Assembly (NCBI GenBank): GCA_002749535.1
Contig: MZZL01000133.1
Location: 163,523 to 227,522, forward strand
Origin: Apophysomyces variabilis
Lineage: Eukaryota > Mucoromycota > Mucoromycetes > Mucorales > Mucoraceae
Length of the DNA stretch: 64,000 bases
Direction of reading: 5' to 3'
The notes under the pieces are model-generated. The model was not told the origin of the DNA. It made no database searches and was given only the letters and a program-made list of their open reading frames with translations. Position numbers and translations under genes: made by a program. Every line of letters starts with the position of its first letter. Within the stretch, counting starts at the first letter, position 1. This document shows positions 11,661-22,087 of this stretch, in pieces.

Positions 11661-12081
11661 GTTAATGTTGTGATAATCTATTCCAAGCTATATGTCATAT
11701 GTACGGCACAATGTCTCGTAAAGTATAATCATTGAAAAATAAGTCTCTACAACCCATCTGTGTTATATTTCACGCCCGCCATTGCCAACTATTTGTCGAA
11801 TCCTTTGAACACGGACCGTTATTGTTGTGAAAAATCCTGTCTTGTGTCAGTTCAACACATAGGCATTTCGCTCTTTTGATTTAAGTATACATCCACCTCG
11901 TCCCTGTCTTTACTAAGCCAAACCAACAAACCAATAGAAAACAGGGGATCCCTTTGTATTAATGCTAGGCGCCTTTTCCCTCCTTCTCGTTTCTTATTAT
12001 TATCCTTTCTCTCTTCTTTTCTACCTGTCTCGCTGCACGAAGTATTACTTTGCGGATCATATCAGAACTATTATATCGCAT
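11661..12081 (+). repeat. Direct repeat left of the assembly gap
   Basis: About 421 bp, repeated at 12344-12764 (offset 683) with about a dozen differences. It runs into the N block. Candidates are a long terminal repeat, a tandem duplication or two unmerged alleles. Confidence 0.85.
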
Positions 12082-12343
12082 NNNNNNNNNNNNNNNNNNN
12101 NNNNNNNNNNNNNNNNNNNNNNNNNNNNNNNNNNNNNNNNNNNNNNNNNNNNNNNNNNNNNNNNNNNNNNNNNNNNNNNNNNNNNNNNNNNNNNNNNNNN
12201 NNNNNNNNNNNNNNNNNNNNNNNNNNNNNNNNNNNNNNNNNNNNNNNNNNNNNNNNNNNNNNNNNNNNNNNNNNNNNNNNNNNNNNNNNNNNNNNNNNNN
12301 NNNNNNNNNNNNNNNNNNNNNNNNNNNNNNNNNNNNNNNNNNN
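12082..12343. other. Assembly gap (Ns)
   Basis: 262 unknown bases. Open frames running through this block are artefacts. Confidence 1.
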
Positions 12344-12764
12344 GTTAATGTTGTGATAATCTATTCCAAGCTATATGTCATATGTACGGCACAATGTCTC
12401 GTAAAGTATAATCATTGAAAAATAAGTCTCTACAACCCATCTGTGTTATATTTCACGCCCGCCATTGCCAACTATTTGTCGAATCCTTTGAACACGGACC
12501 GTTATTATTGTGGAAAACCCTGTCTTGTGTCAGTTCAAAACATAGGCATTTCGCTCTTTTGATTTAAGTATACATCCACCTCGTCCCTGTCTTTACTAAG
12601 CAAAACCCACAAACCAATAGAAAACAGGAGGTCCCTTTATATTAATGCTAGGCGCCTTTTCCCTCCTTCTCGTTTCTTATTATTATCCTTTCTCTCTTCT
12701 TTTCTACCTGTCTCGCTGCACGAAGTATTACTTTGCGGATCCTATCAGAACCATTATATCGCAT
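12344..12764 (+). repeat. Direct repeat right of the assembly gap
   Basis: Second copy of the 11661-12081 sequence, ending 80 bp downstream of the shortened HET gene. No coding content is recognised. Confidence 0.85.
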
Positions 12765-12843
12765 CAATAATATGTTCTATATAGTAAAAGAAAAATTACC
12801 GTTACACCATACCTCGCGACTAGTATCGTCCATTCGTATAATT

Positions 12844-14085
12844 TTACTGAAACAGAATAAATTCACCATATTTACAATGCACCGGTTTGCGAAAGAGTAG
12901 CGCGCTGTCCTCCATGCTGTCCACCATCCAAACGCCATTTAAGTTTACACATTGGATTTTTTCGTATGCTCTATAGGAAGTGTCTTTGCTGATGAAGATA
13001 AAGATATCCATAGTTGCCTCGACTTCACGATATTTTTCTTTATACCATCGAGGAATTTCGGGATGTATAATATACAGGGCTGAGAATTTCAGTGCGGGTT
13101 TCCCACCATGTACAGTACATTGAATATCAGTATTATCGGCTTCTGATGACAATAAGAATTGTTCTTCCTTGACGAACGATGGCAACAGGTATCGAAAGTC
13201 ATGCTTCACTAAAATGCGAAATACAACTTCTTTGCCTTGCTCATCGAGAATATCGAATAAAATGATCTTCAATTCAGTCATATTCTCAATAGTCCGCTCC
13301 TCATCCACCAACTGCTGCACAGCGTCCCTGTATTTCGTATGTGGAAGTATGGCGAATAGGCGGTCAATATATTTGGTGGATTTGCATTCGAGGATCGTCT
13401 TAATGAGCGTAAATTGATTGAAGATAATGTTCCAGTTGATTGAGAGGGGAAAATTTTGCCATTGCAGATAAGGGATCTTTGCGCCATTTGCTCTTAACAG
13501 GATTATATCCAGCTTATTGTGCTTCACACCAATAGTACGTTCGCTAATCACCCAACATCTGTTTGCCCATTCTTCGATAGCATACCGAATAAAACCAATA
13601 CCTTCCAATGACATCATCTCCTTTTCTTCATCTAGATCCCTTTCTTTCATGCGTGCGCCGACATGATATGATACTTTATCGACTGCCATTTCGATATCCT
13701 CTTTAGTAACTTCTTCCATTCGAGGGCTCTCGTCGCAATAACACAGGTCAGGAACTGCAATGATCCTTTTTGCTTGCCGGTATATGTTGTCCATATTTTT
13801 GATTGCCATCTTTCTGTGGAATATATCCGCCTGGTTTATACATACGACATCAATCCAAAGGTAACGTGTTTGAGAACGGAGTAGCTGACAAAGCTTGATC
13901 AGATTGCCCTGTGAGACTGAAGTGATGGACGCCACATAATTTGGCGTTTGTGCTTTCCATTCAGGATGTACCCCCCATCGATATGAGATTGCATAATACT
14001 GAGGAAAAGATTCGTCCAACGGTATGGATATACATTTGATGTCGTCGAAGTCAGATTCTGTGTCCAAGAGCACAATCTCGCTCAT
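12844..14085 (-). CDS. HET-domain protein, N-terminally short paralogue
   Basis: Single exon, 413 aa from ATG at 14085. It begins MSEIVLLDTESDFDD, which matches about residue 140 of the 600-aa paralogues, so the whole N-terminal module is absent. HET signatures are intact: YAISYRWG at about residues 31-38 and RYLWIDVVCINQ at about 74-85, then AKRIIAVPDLCYC. The later block WVISERTIGVKHNKLDI and the STKYIDRLFAILPHTKY region are kept. The sequence upstream of the start resembles the family promoter (near 14148), which points to an internal deletion joining promoter to mid-gene rather than a missing exon. It is well diverged from the other copies, so it is the older paralogue. Role inferred only from the family: fusion- or stress-triggered cell death. 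Confidence 0.8.
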   Translation of the reverse strand: MSEIVLLDTESDFDDIKCISIPLDESFPQYYAISYRWGVHPEWKAQTPNYVASITSVSQGNLIKLCQLLRSQTRYLWIDVVCINQADIFHRKMAIKNMDNIYRQAKRIIAVPDLCYCDESPRMEEVTKEDIEMAVDKVSYHVGARMKERDLDEEKEMMSLEGIGFIRYAIEEWANRCWVISERTIGVKHNKLDIILLRANGAKIPYLQWQNFPLSINWNIIFNQFTLIKTILECKSTKYIDRLFAILPHTKYRDAVQQLVDEERTIENMTELKIILFDILDEQGKEVVFRILVKHDFRYLLPSFVKEEQFLLSSEADNTDIQCTVHGGKPALKFSALYIIHPEIPRWYKEKYREVEATMDIFIFISKDTSYRAYEKIQCVNLNGVWMVDSMEDSALLFRKPVHCKYGEFILFQ

Positions 14086-15149
14086 CGCTTGTCAGAGCTA
14101 GTACTTCACAGTGGTACCAATCCAACCGTATGTGCAACTATAACCATGTTTGGTTGGCTTAGCGGTCAATGTAGATAAGTGTCAGGTTAGGTCTTTTCCT
14201 ACGAGCGAGGTAGAACCGTATATGAATGTGACCCGAATATGGACGATCACAGAACTATACCCAGCCGCTGCATGGCGGAACATGTATTTCTCATATAAGG
14301 GCATGCGTATATCGAAGAAAGAACCACAAAAGCTTTTTTATTTTTACATGAGCAGATATTCTAGTAAAACTCCTGCTATTGATTATCTTTGTCAGGACAG
14401 TTCTGAATATGTCTCGAATTCAGCAAAAACAAAGGTTTTATTCATGTCTGTAAATTATGCTATCTCTAAAGGTTTACTTGAAGAGAATGGTGAATTGTAA
14501 TACAATAAAAATGTCAATTGCGGATCTGACAATATTTTCGCGGTCTCAACCAAAGAGATTGTGTACAGCTAGCAAAATCTGTCGGCTCAATTCAATGACT
14601 CCTACACTGCAATTTATCAGAACTTACGGGACTCATATTATAGATTGTAAAGCAAACAGACTAGTTGCGAGATAGAGTGCTTAGTCATGCAGCATCTTTT
14701 CAAGTTATCTGTAACCTCGACTACAGTGTAATATTTCTAACATGATGTTTCTGGCAATTTCCTTCTTGAAAAGAAAACATGGCCGATTTGTAAGCCGTGG
14801 CTCAATTAATCTTTCTATGTATGTATCATTCGTCGACGCGTTATATTTCGCAACCCTCACTGACGGTTAGTGATTAGATTCACCTCTCGAGTACTGCTCG
14901 TTTGCAAAATACATTAGGCTAAGGATTGCTAGATATTCTATGTTTTGCGTTGACCGTTTCCCAACACAAAATAATCCGAGCCTATGGTATCCGAGTTAAA
15001 CATTTTCGTCCTACATAGGGAATTGCCATAGTCCAAATCTTTTATCCGATTCTGTCCGGACATGGGCTGAGCTCAAGGTCACAACTTTGAGCTCACTGAA
15101 AAGAAACAAAAGCAAGAATAATTACTAATCCGTTTACAAAAACACTGCC
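14086..15149. other. Intergenic; left boundary of the inverted duplication near 14847
   Basis: No gene recognised. The part after 14847 is matched by the complement of the window's right end. Confidence 0.5.
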
Positions 15150-15157
15150 TATAAAAA
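15150..15157 (+). promoter_or_regulatory. TATA box of the oxidoreductase gene, copy 1
   Basis: TATAAAAA, 36-43 nt before the ATG at 15193. The same box precedes the second copy (63689-63696, minus). Confidence 0.55.
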
Positions 15158-15192
15158 CACCAAGTATTTTTTTCTATTGTATTTCTTTAATC

Positions 15193-16358
15193 ATGGTTAA
15201 AAACGAACAAGTCATCTTTGCCAAAGTCCCTACCGGCTATCCTGAGGTTGGCGAGCATTTGCAGCTGAAGGAGAGCTCGATTGATCTAGACTCTGCCCTT
15301 TCTGAGGGAGATGTTATTCTCAAGAACCTTGCTTACTCTATTGATCCATATCTGCGTCTTCTTATGTTTGATCCAAGTAGTGGTCCGTCCTATTTCACTG
15401 CTTTTCCGCTCAATCAGCCAATCACTGGCCAAGCAATCAGCAAGGTACTGAGATCGAATAATCCAAAGTTCAAAGCGGGCGACATAGTGTACGGCACTGG
15501 CGCAATCGAAGAATACTCGCATATCAATGCAGATTCCACTGAAAAATGGGAAGTTCGTAACTATATCAAGGAAAAGAAGCTTCCATTTACAAATTACTTG
15601 GGCGTCCTTGGCTTACCAGGTTTGACTGCTTACGTTGGGTAATAAGAAGTTGATGATTCAAAAAAGCTTGGAGATGAACGTTAACTTTTTTTATTAGACT
15701 TCTCAAATACGGTGAACCAAAAAAGGGCGAGACATTGTTCGTGTCTGCGGCAGCAGGTGCAGTAGGGCAGCTTGTAGGACAGCTTGGAAAGATTCTAGGT
15801 CTTCGTGTTGTGGGCTCTGCCGGATCGGACGAGAAAATAGCTTACCTAAAAGAGATCGGTTTTGACTCTGCGTTCAATTACAAAACAGAATCCGTGGACG
15901 AGGCGCTCACTAAACACTGTCCAAACGGCATCGATATTTACTATGATAACGTTGGCGGAAAAATGCTTGAACACGTACTAAAGCATGCCAACTACCGTGC
16001 AAGGTGGGTTCATTTTAATAAAACTTTTCCCCTTTGCCTTGCTGACGCCAAAACTATTTCTGCTAACGATAGAATTGTTGTTTGCGGCGCAATTACTAAT
16101 TATAATGGAGAAGAATCTGAAGGCATCCGTAACACAGAATTGATTCTGTACAAGAAGATGAAAATCCAGGGCTTTAACGTTTGGGACCATTGGGATTTGG
16201 AAGAATTCACTCAACAGGTCACTGGATGGCTGCTTGAAGGAAAAATCAAGTATCGAGAAGCAATAGCAGAAGGTCTCGGACAAACCGGTCAGGCTCTGTT
16301 GGATGTCCTAAAAGGACAAAGTCAGGGCAAGCAGATAGTGAAAGTTGCCGATCTCTGA
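15193..16358 (+). CDS. NADPH-dependent medium-chain oxidoreductase (PTGR/2-alkenal reductase type), copy 1
   Basis: Exons 15193-15638, 15698-16003 and 16073-16358 give 345 aa, the usual size for the zinc-free MDR leukotriene-B4-dehydrogenase-like family. Both introns have good GT-AG ends, and intron 2 has a CTAAC branch-site sequence. Family marks are the NADP-binding [12 protein letters not shown] glycine motif at about residues 183-194, [14 protein letters not shown] after it, YYDNVGG, RIVVCGAI and the late block KIQGFNVWDHWD. Members reduce the C=C bond of enals, enones or quinones in the cytosol and are typical detoxification enzymes; the substrate here is unknown. Against copy 2 it differs at a few residues, including YLRLLM for YLRLRM; the arginine form is closer to the family consensus. 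Confidence 0.85.
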
Positions 16359-16439
16359 TCGTTTATTTTTCTTCATGGCTTTTTTTTCCTTATGATGATA
16401 CTTTTATGAGATGTTACTTCTCCCTTTAATACAATAAAT

Positions 16440-17185
16440 ATTGAGCTGCTGCTAGTGATCTAGCAGCGTAACTTTAACAAAATCTCCACATGGAGTTAAT
16501 GTTAAGGACATTGATATCTACTTGCCCGCTTCCATGAAGCTTTAATACCGAGGGATTTTATATGGAAAGATTCATACTATGATGCGACATTCGATCCGTT
16601 TATGTGCCTCACTCCTTCTCTCCATGGGCTTGTCGCTAAGCTTTTTGTGTGAAATAGAACTAGGTACAGTTTTATTAATTATAGTTGGTCCTGGTTGCTT
16701 GACAACTAATACCAAGCATTGAAAAAAGCCAAAAAGGCCAAGATGTGAAACAAGCATCATGCATACTTCTCCAAACATGGCAACGGTGTTTTCGTAAGCG
16801 ATTGTGTCTGATCACCAGTACTCGTAGCAAAGTGCACACGGTTACTTTGAGAGCTAAAAATTTCCGGTGCGCCATGGATCCCAATTTCGCGATCATTGAA
16901 AAAAGAAAACGTTCAAACTGATGATTGTTGCTATGACGTGTTATAAAGGATGCAGATAGATCTGGTTGCGACTGTATAAGAATCAATCATTAGCCAGAAT
17001 TTTGTTTAATTGACAATTAAATCTGGCTTTTGATAATGTAATAGTTTTTATTGGTTGTGGATTCTGCCATAATATAGCAGTTGGCGATATTTTAAGAAAC
17101 TGGTCTCTCACAGTTGAAACCCCAGCATCGGATTCCTTGGGTGCGCCAGAAATCCGAGAAAGTGAAGCCGCCGAAACTTGCACTG
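16440..17185 (-). pseudogene. Tc1/mariner-type transposase relic, copy 1
   Basis: Minus-strand frames broken by stops resemble, in order, a Tc1-type DNA-binding region (GVSTVRDQFL, then QPIKTITLSKAR), an RNase-H-fold start (FERFLFSMIAKLG, compare WxRVLFSDESKFG), a VWRSM block, and near 16450-16500 an LNINSMWR stretch that fits the DLNPIENLWR signature. The catalytic aspartates are lost. The assignment rests on weak colinear similarity. Parallel relic in 61659-62410. Confidence 0.5.
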
Positions 17186-17450
17186 CCGCACCATCCGCAG
17201 TTTATTATACGTGATCACTATTACACATATTACTACAGAATAAAACATGCAAGCTGAAATAGGGTAAGCAATTGTTTTTACTTCTTGCTTATGCTTGGGT
17301 TTACCACTTGACTCATGTACAGGTGCTGCAAGTCAGCATAACAGCTGATCCGAGTTGAGATCGAGTGAGAATTCGTTTAAAGTATTCTTCAACAATTCAT
17401 TGACAGGGTTTGTATGAGTGACACGTACCTTTATTCATTCAATAGGTCAA
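17186..17450. other. Intergenic, no gene seen
   Basis: Short spacer between the transposase relic and the 103-codon open frame; nothing recognised. Confidence 0.4.
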
Positions 17451-17729
17451 ATGGAGCACCTGGGAGGATCAAATTTAATGACAGCAAAAAACACCGACAT
17501 GCACTATTCCGACGCATCAACTAGGTTACAGGATACTATTTTAGAGCGTCTTGATGACTCAGTTCCTGGCTCTGCCCGTGCTATAAGTTATGGTGATTTC
17601 GTTGGCTGTTGTAAAGTTGGGTCTGATAGAAAGATACAAAGAGCTGAAACAGAAAGGAGAAGTGGGTTTTGGGTGGTTAGTGAGCACCAAATATTTTATG
17701 AGTCGGTACCCAAAGACTCGGTTCTTTAA
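17451..17729 (+). CDS. Small hypothetical ORF, copy 1
   Basis: From the first ATG about 92 codons (the frame opens at 17418, giving 103). The predicted protein is hydrophilic, without a signal peptide or membrane segment, and I do not recognise it. Its only support is that the frame and every residue are the same in the inverted copy (61113-61391). The duplication is young, so this does not prove coding. Confidence 0.25.
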   Translation: MEHLGGSNLMTAKNTDMHYSDASTRLQDTILERLDDSVPGSARAISYGDFVGCCKVGSDRKIQRAETERRSGFWVVSEHQIFYESVPKDSVL

Positions 17730-18340
17730 TGTTAACAATGAAATAGCAACGTAGAATATGAAAGAAAAGATAGGAAAAATAAATGAAAACATAACGTTGT
17801 CCTTTCGTAAACAAGTCTTGTTCTTAAATAAAAAGAGTGTTCTTGATGTCACACGTCTTCCTGGTTAACGGACTGATATTTACTGATATCCACTTCAGAT
17901 ATATTTTATACTTACAGTAGTATTTCTGAGCTAAACATCGGCATTAATCTGGGTTGTAAAGATCCCCCCTTAAATAGCAGAGTAGGTTCCTATGTTTCTT
18001 TCTTCTTCTTTTTCCTTGTTTTTGAAATAATTGATTGAACACACGTATGCCTATGGAACAGGCAGGTGAAATCCAAAAAATCAAAAGCACCTTAATTAAC
18101 AGCAGAATGTTGTGGGACTTTATAGTGTGTGACGAACCACAGCTTGAATCACATGAAGCGCGCAAGTGTACCCACCTCATCCGGAATGTCGCCATGGTTT
18201 ACACCGTCTGAATCGCCATTGGAGTGGGAGTCTTCCCTAGTAACTGGAAGACTCCTCACACTGGCTCCCACAGTGGGTCTGACGCCGGGAGCGGCAACAG
18301 TACTCAGAAGGAATAGACGCGCCAGTGTGTGTCGATGAGG
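17730..18340. other. Intergenic; overlapping short open frames
   Basis: Overlapping open frames on both strands at 18129-18390 look like chance openings in GC-richer sequence. No domain recognised. Confidence 0.35.
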
Positions 18341-18515
18341 TTGCGCTCGAAGATCTGCGATAAACAGAAGGAGCAGGAACAGGAGCAAGGGCAGCCTATT
18401 TCCATTGATGAGGCTGTCCTGGAAGAGCTACGTTAAGCATAAGGAGCAGGAGCAGGAGCAGGAGCAAGGGCAGCCAATGTCTATTGATGAGGCTGCCCAA
18501 GAAGAGCTACGCTGA
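18341..18515 (+). repeat. Tandem repeat with a coding-like unit of about 72 bp
   Basis: Two to three units encode a Gln/Glu run followed by a block like SIDEAVLEELR and then a stop (CGA TAA, CGT TAA, CGC TGA). Each unit holds a shorter (GGAGCA)n run. The units look like repeated copies of the end of a reading frame. The same array lies inverted at about 60325-60500. Confidence 0.7.
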
Positions 18516-20208
18516 TCAGCTCGCTTCAATAGAATTGCTTTGTTTAATTTTATCTTCTCTCCGTTTTGCTGGGCTCTCTTTATTCTTCAGAGAACACCTA
18601 TCGTTTGCTAAAGTTCTCTCTAGCGTCTTCTTGTTGTGATACGACCTGAAAGCTTGCTTGTATAGTCTTCCATAGAAGATTGTCTTCGTATATATCTAGC
18701 AAAAGTATGTAAAAGTTACTCATCTCTGGATGCATCCGAACGAAGTTTATTAGTTTTAAGCCAGTTTCATTTTTCTGATAACGACCCGAGTGAAAAATTA
18801 TATAAATACTGCGCGTATCGATACAGTCATTGATATTATTTTTTCTATGTTCATATTGGTTGAGAAATCATATGCTAATGGTAGAACAGTGAAAGAAAAA
18901 ACAGTGTATAAGGGAGAACATGCCAGCGTGGGACTTGGTCCTGACCAGCAATACCATTTTGACTAAAAATGGTTCAGGCGAAACAAATCCGTCTTCTTAA
19001 AAGCAGTAAACTATAGAAAAGTTGCCCCACTTATCTTTTTCCGTCTATGACAGCTTGACGAAGATTTTTCCATATCATAGAAAGCTAATTATGTTATACT
19101 TCTTATTTTCTTTTAGTTTATAGTGTCCTAGAAATTTTAGAGAAGTTGGAAAGTTGCTTTTATCTTTTGAATTATGGGCATGATAAATTGACGAGGTAGA
19201 CGATGATTTTGATTTATGTGCTTGGTGCACAACAGGTTTATTTCAACCTAACAAGCTGCTGATAAAACATCTATAAATATACCTTTGAAGTATGTGAGCT
19301 AGTTGTAAAGAATTTAATACATGTAAGTGGTGCTGTACTATCTAAAGGTTCTTCTACGTGATTTTTACTTCCTACTTATAAGATTTACGTTCAGTGTTGT
19401 ATGCTTTCTTTCCATTCATCGATTCCATTGTAAGCCTTTATACATTTCCATCATCGCTTATGGAAATTTTGGATTTTGATGGGCGGCTCATATTGAGGAG
19501 AAACAGAGTTTTAAATATCCCTTCCGATAGTTTTTGAGAGCAAGACAGGAGTAATCTCACACTCTCCTTGCAATAACTTTTTACCCAGCCCAGTATCTTT
19601 CGATCCAATCTCTCTCACAACGATACTCTCCTGTTCTTTTTTCCCATATTACATTCCAGTCAACAGCTATCAGCCCTCGATAGCTCTTGCAATTCCGTTG
19701 TGTATCTCTTCCATTTTGAGAAACCATATATTTGTGCTACGTAATGTCAATATCACGACGTCTCCAAAACAATGATTGTGGTACACTTGCGGTCAGTTCT
19801 GCTTCTGTTTTATGGTGAGTTCAAAGTGGAGAAAAAGATGGATATATAGGGCGAAGACCGATAAGCTAAGCTTTTCCCATTTGCTGTAGAATTGGGGTAC
19901 TCATTGTTAGTCCATTGTCAACAATAAACAGTGCCATATCACTAAAGCATGGATTGAACAACGTATCTTCTTTGTTTATTCTATTTTCTGTTTATGATGA
20001 GCTCAAACGTCTTTCCTCAGCACCCAGCACTTGCTTCTTTTGGCTGACAGGAAATCAGTGAACCAAGAAGTGTATGTCTACGGAGTTTTCATGTTCGCTC
20101 CAAGTAGATTAAGTCTATAACGCAGTCAACTTGGAAAGTAAGAGAACCATTCACATCACTGCCCAAGCTCGGGATTTGGTTCCGATTCCTTTGGATCACT
20201 CGAAAAGA
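18516..20208. other. Intergenic between the two duplications
   Basis: No gene recognised. The inverted duplication ends near 19237 and the direct duplication starts at 20209. The 970 bp between them is unique in the window. Confidence 0.5.
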
Positions 20209-20465
20209 TCATTTCTGTTGTTCCTTCCCAATCACAGTTTATTATACAAAGTGTAACTGAATTCAAAAAGAAGACTAAAATCTTCTTTTAACTCTTTGCT
20301 TTAGGAGACTGTAAACAAGTAGATGATCGATATGTATAAGCATGATGAATGTGAGGGGGGAGTGTGCGTATATGGCTGGGTGGGTGTATATCTGTGTGTG
20401 AGCGCATACATGTTTGTTCGCATAAAGGGTTCGTGCTGCAAAGCGTGAGAAACGTAGCCCATCGC

Positions 20466-20949
20466 TTATTTCAACTAGAATTATACAAATGAGGTTAGTG
20501 ACCTAAAGACTATGGATAGCCCCTTACCTTCTCCTTGACACACAATTGATTGGTATGATCACACTTTCTCTTGATACAGTTGCAGTAAATCCTCTTTTCG
20601 CAGTTGTACTTGAAAGCATGAGCCTTTATGGAAGGTTCAATAGCACCACCATAGAGACGAACTGTAAGATGGAGCGTGCATTCTTTCTGTATGTCGTAAT
20701 CGGACAAAATACGATAATCCTCAAGCTGCTTGCCAGCGAAAATCAATCGTTGCTGACTTGGGGGAATGCCTTCCTTATCTTGGATCTTCTGCTTCACAAT
20801 ATCAATGCTGTCAGTACTGAAGGGATCATAAAGTCGTCAGCAACAATAATCAAGTCCGCGGTTTAATTGAAAGCAGAATTGTTTGTGGTTTACCTTTCTA
20901 CTTCGAGAACGATAGTCTTACCATTGATTGTCTTCACAAAGATCTGCAT
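20466..20949 (-). CDS. Divergent ubiquitin-eL40 fusion, copy B
   Basis: Exons (minus): 20894-20949, 20528-20816 and 20466-20474, the same structure as copy A, with about 117 aa. Residue 5 is Val as in canonical ubiquitin (Ala in copy A), and the residue after GIPP is Ser instead of Gly. It shares VRLYGG and the same internal deletion in eL40, so both defects predate the duplication. That the frame and splice sites are kept in both copies argues weakly for retained function. It cannot supply a normal eL40. Confidence 0.75.
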
Positions 20950-21747
20950 GGCCGCTGTGTTAATCCAACATGAGTTTTGTAGTTCCATCCATCCATGACG
21001 CTCAATCATAGCATTTGCTTTCTTTCCGTACCAATTTTGGATCAAGATATAATTTCTTATCAAAGATATTATAGGTGTTATGTGACAGTCAAATATAATG
21101 AAAAGGGTGAGATTGCAGGCTTGATTTAGTGAAGAAGCAAAATGCTATCGGTTTACGGTATGATGAGGAAAACGTTGTGTATCTGTTATGGTGTGTATTT
21201 GATTAATGGTGAAGAGAAAGAGAAGGAGATCATTTGTTTGTTTGGCATCATCCCAATGTTTTGTACCCAGTTTTTTAGGGAGCATAGGTAACCCGATTCT
21301 TTTATATGACCTACCGGACAGTGATAGACTAGAGCAAAGAGTCCGGTTAGCTGATCATAGGAAAATTTCCGATCCGCACGCCGTCATGCGCTAAAAATAA
21401 AATTAAAGCCAAACCTTCTCACTTTGTTAGAAAGTCTCGATTTTATGAGGATCCCATGACATATATTTATAACAGTTTGTCAATTGCTGGAGCCATACTA
21501 GCAGCATAATAATAGAATGCAATAGCCAGTTCACAACATCGGATCGAAAATTTAATATGGCGACATTCTATTGCAAGACTTTTTAAAGACTTGACACCGT
21601 GTCGTTCCACGCTCATGACTGAATTTAAGGAACCAATACGACAAATTTTATAACATAATACTTTTTCTTTGCTAAGATATAGCTAAGACGTATTATCATA
21701 CCATTTTCAGAATAGAATCGGAGGATGTGATTATCTTTGCCCTATAC

Positions 21748-22073
21748 GTCGCTGACTTAGTGTCAATTCCTAGTACCTACTTGTGTTCTATGAACAGGAC
21801 GATCGGAATTAACGTGATTCCATTTACAATGAACTACTCTAGTTTGGAACAGGGACTGCAGCTCTTCTTCAAATCAGAAGTCTATCACCAAGAATCAAGA
21901 CAAGAAGACACTACTCTAACGCAGTTATTGCATTTAAGCTAAATCATATAGCTATTGCCGACAAGAACGTTCAATAATTACAAATCCCGCATAAAATCAA
22001 ATAGTTAAACTAGGTAGACATGAAATCAAGATATCCAACAGTTTTAAAGGATTCTATACGTTTCTTTTATATT
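21748..22073 (+). repeat. Dispersed repeat in the HET 3' flank, copy 2
   Basis: Near-identical to 1540-1865 as part of the direct duplication. Confidence 0.7.
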
Positions 22074-22087
22074 CATATAACACAGGT

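Larger units (their letters stand above)
14847..19237 (+). repeat. Inverted segmental duplication, copy 1
   Basis: Matches the complement of 59606-64000 along about 4.4 kb with few substitutions and 1-3 nt indels (coordinate sums drift from 78847 to 78842). It may extend further in copy 2, which is cut by the window end. It carries the oxidoreductase gene, a Tc1/mariner relic, a 103-codon open frame and a tandem repeat. The right boundary lies in the GTGCACAACAG / GTGCACTACAG region near 19237. Confidence 0.95.

Noticed and set aside
11962..12418. Open frames running through the N block
   Set aside because: They exist only because unknown bases do not produce stops.
11661..12764. LTR retrotransposon around the gap
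   Set aside because: No TG...CA ends, primer-binding site or reverse transcriptase visible, and the interior would be only a few hundred bases; kept only as a direct repeat.
18129..18388. Overlapping open frames, one with a hydrophobic start like a signal peptide
   Set aside because: The leader is made from the reverse of the GGAGCA repeat, and there is no homology or splice support.
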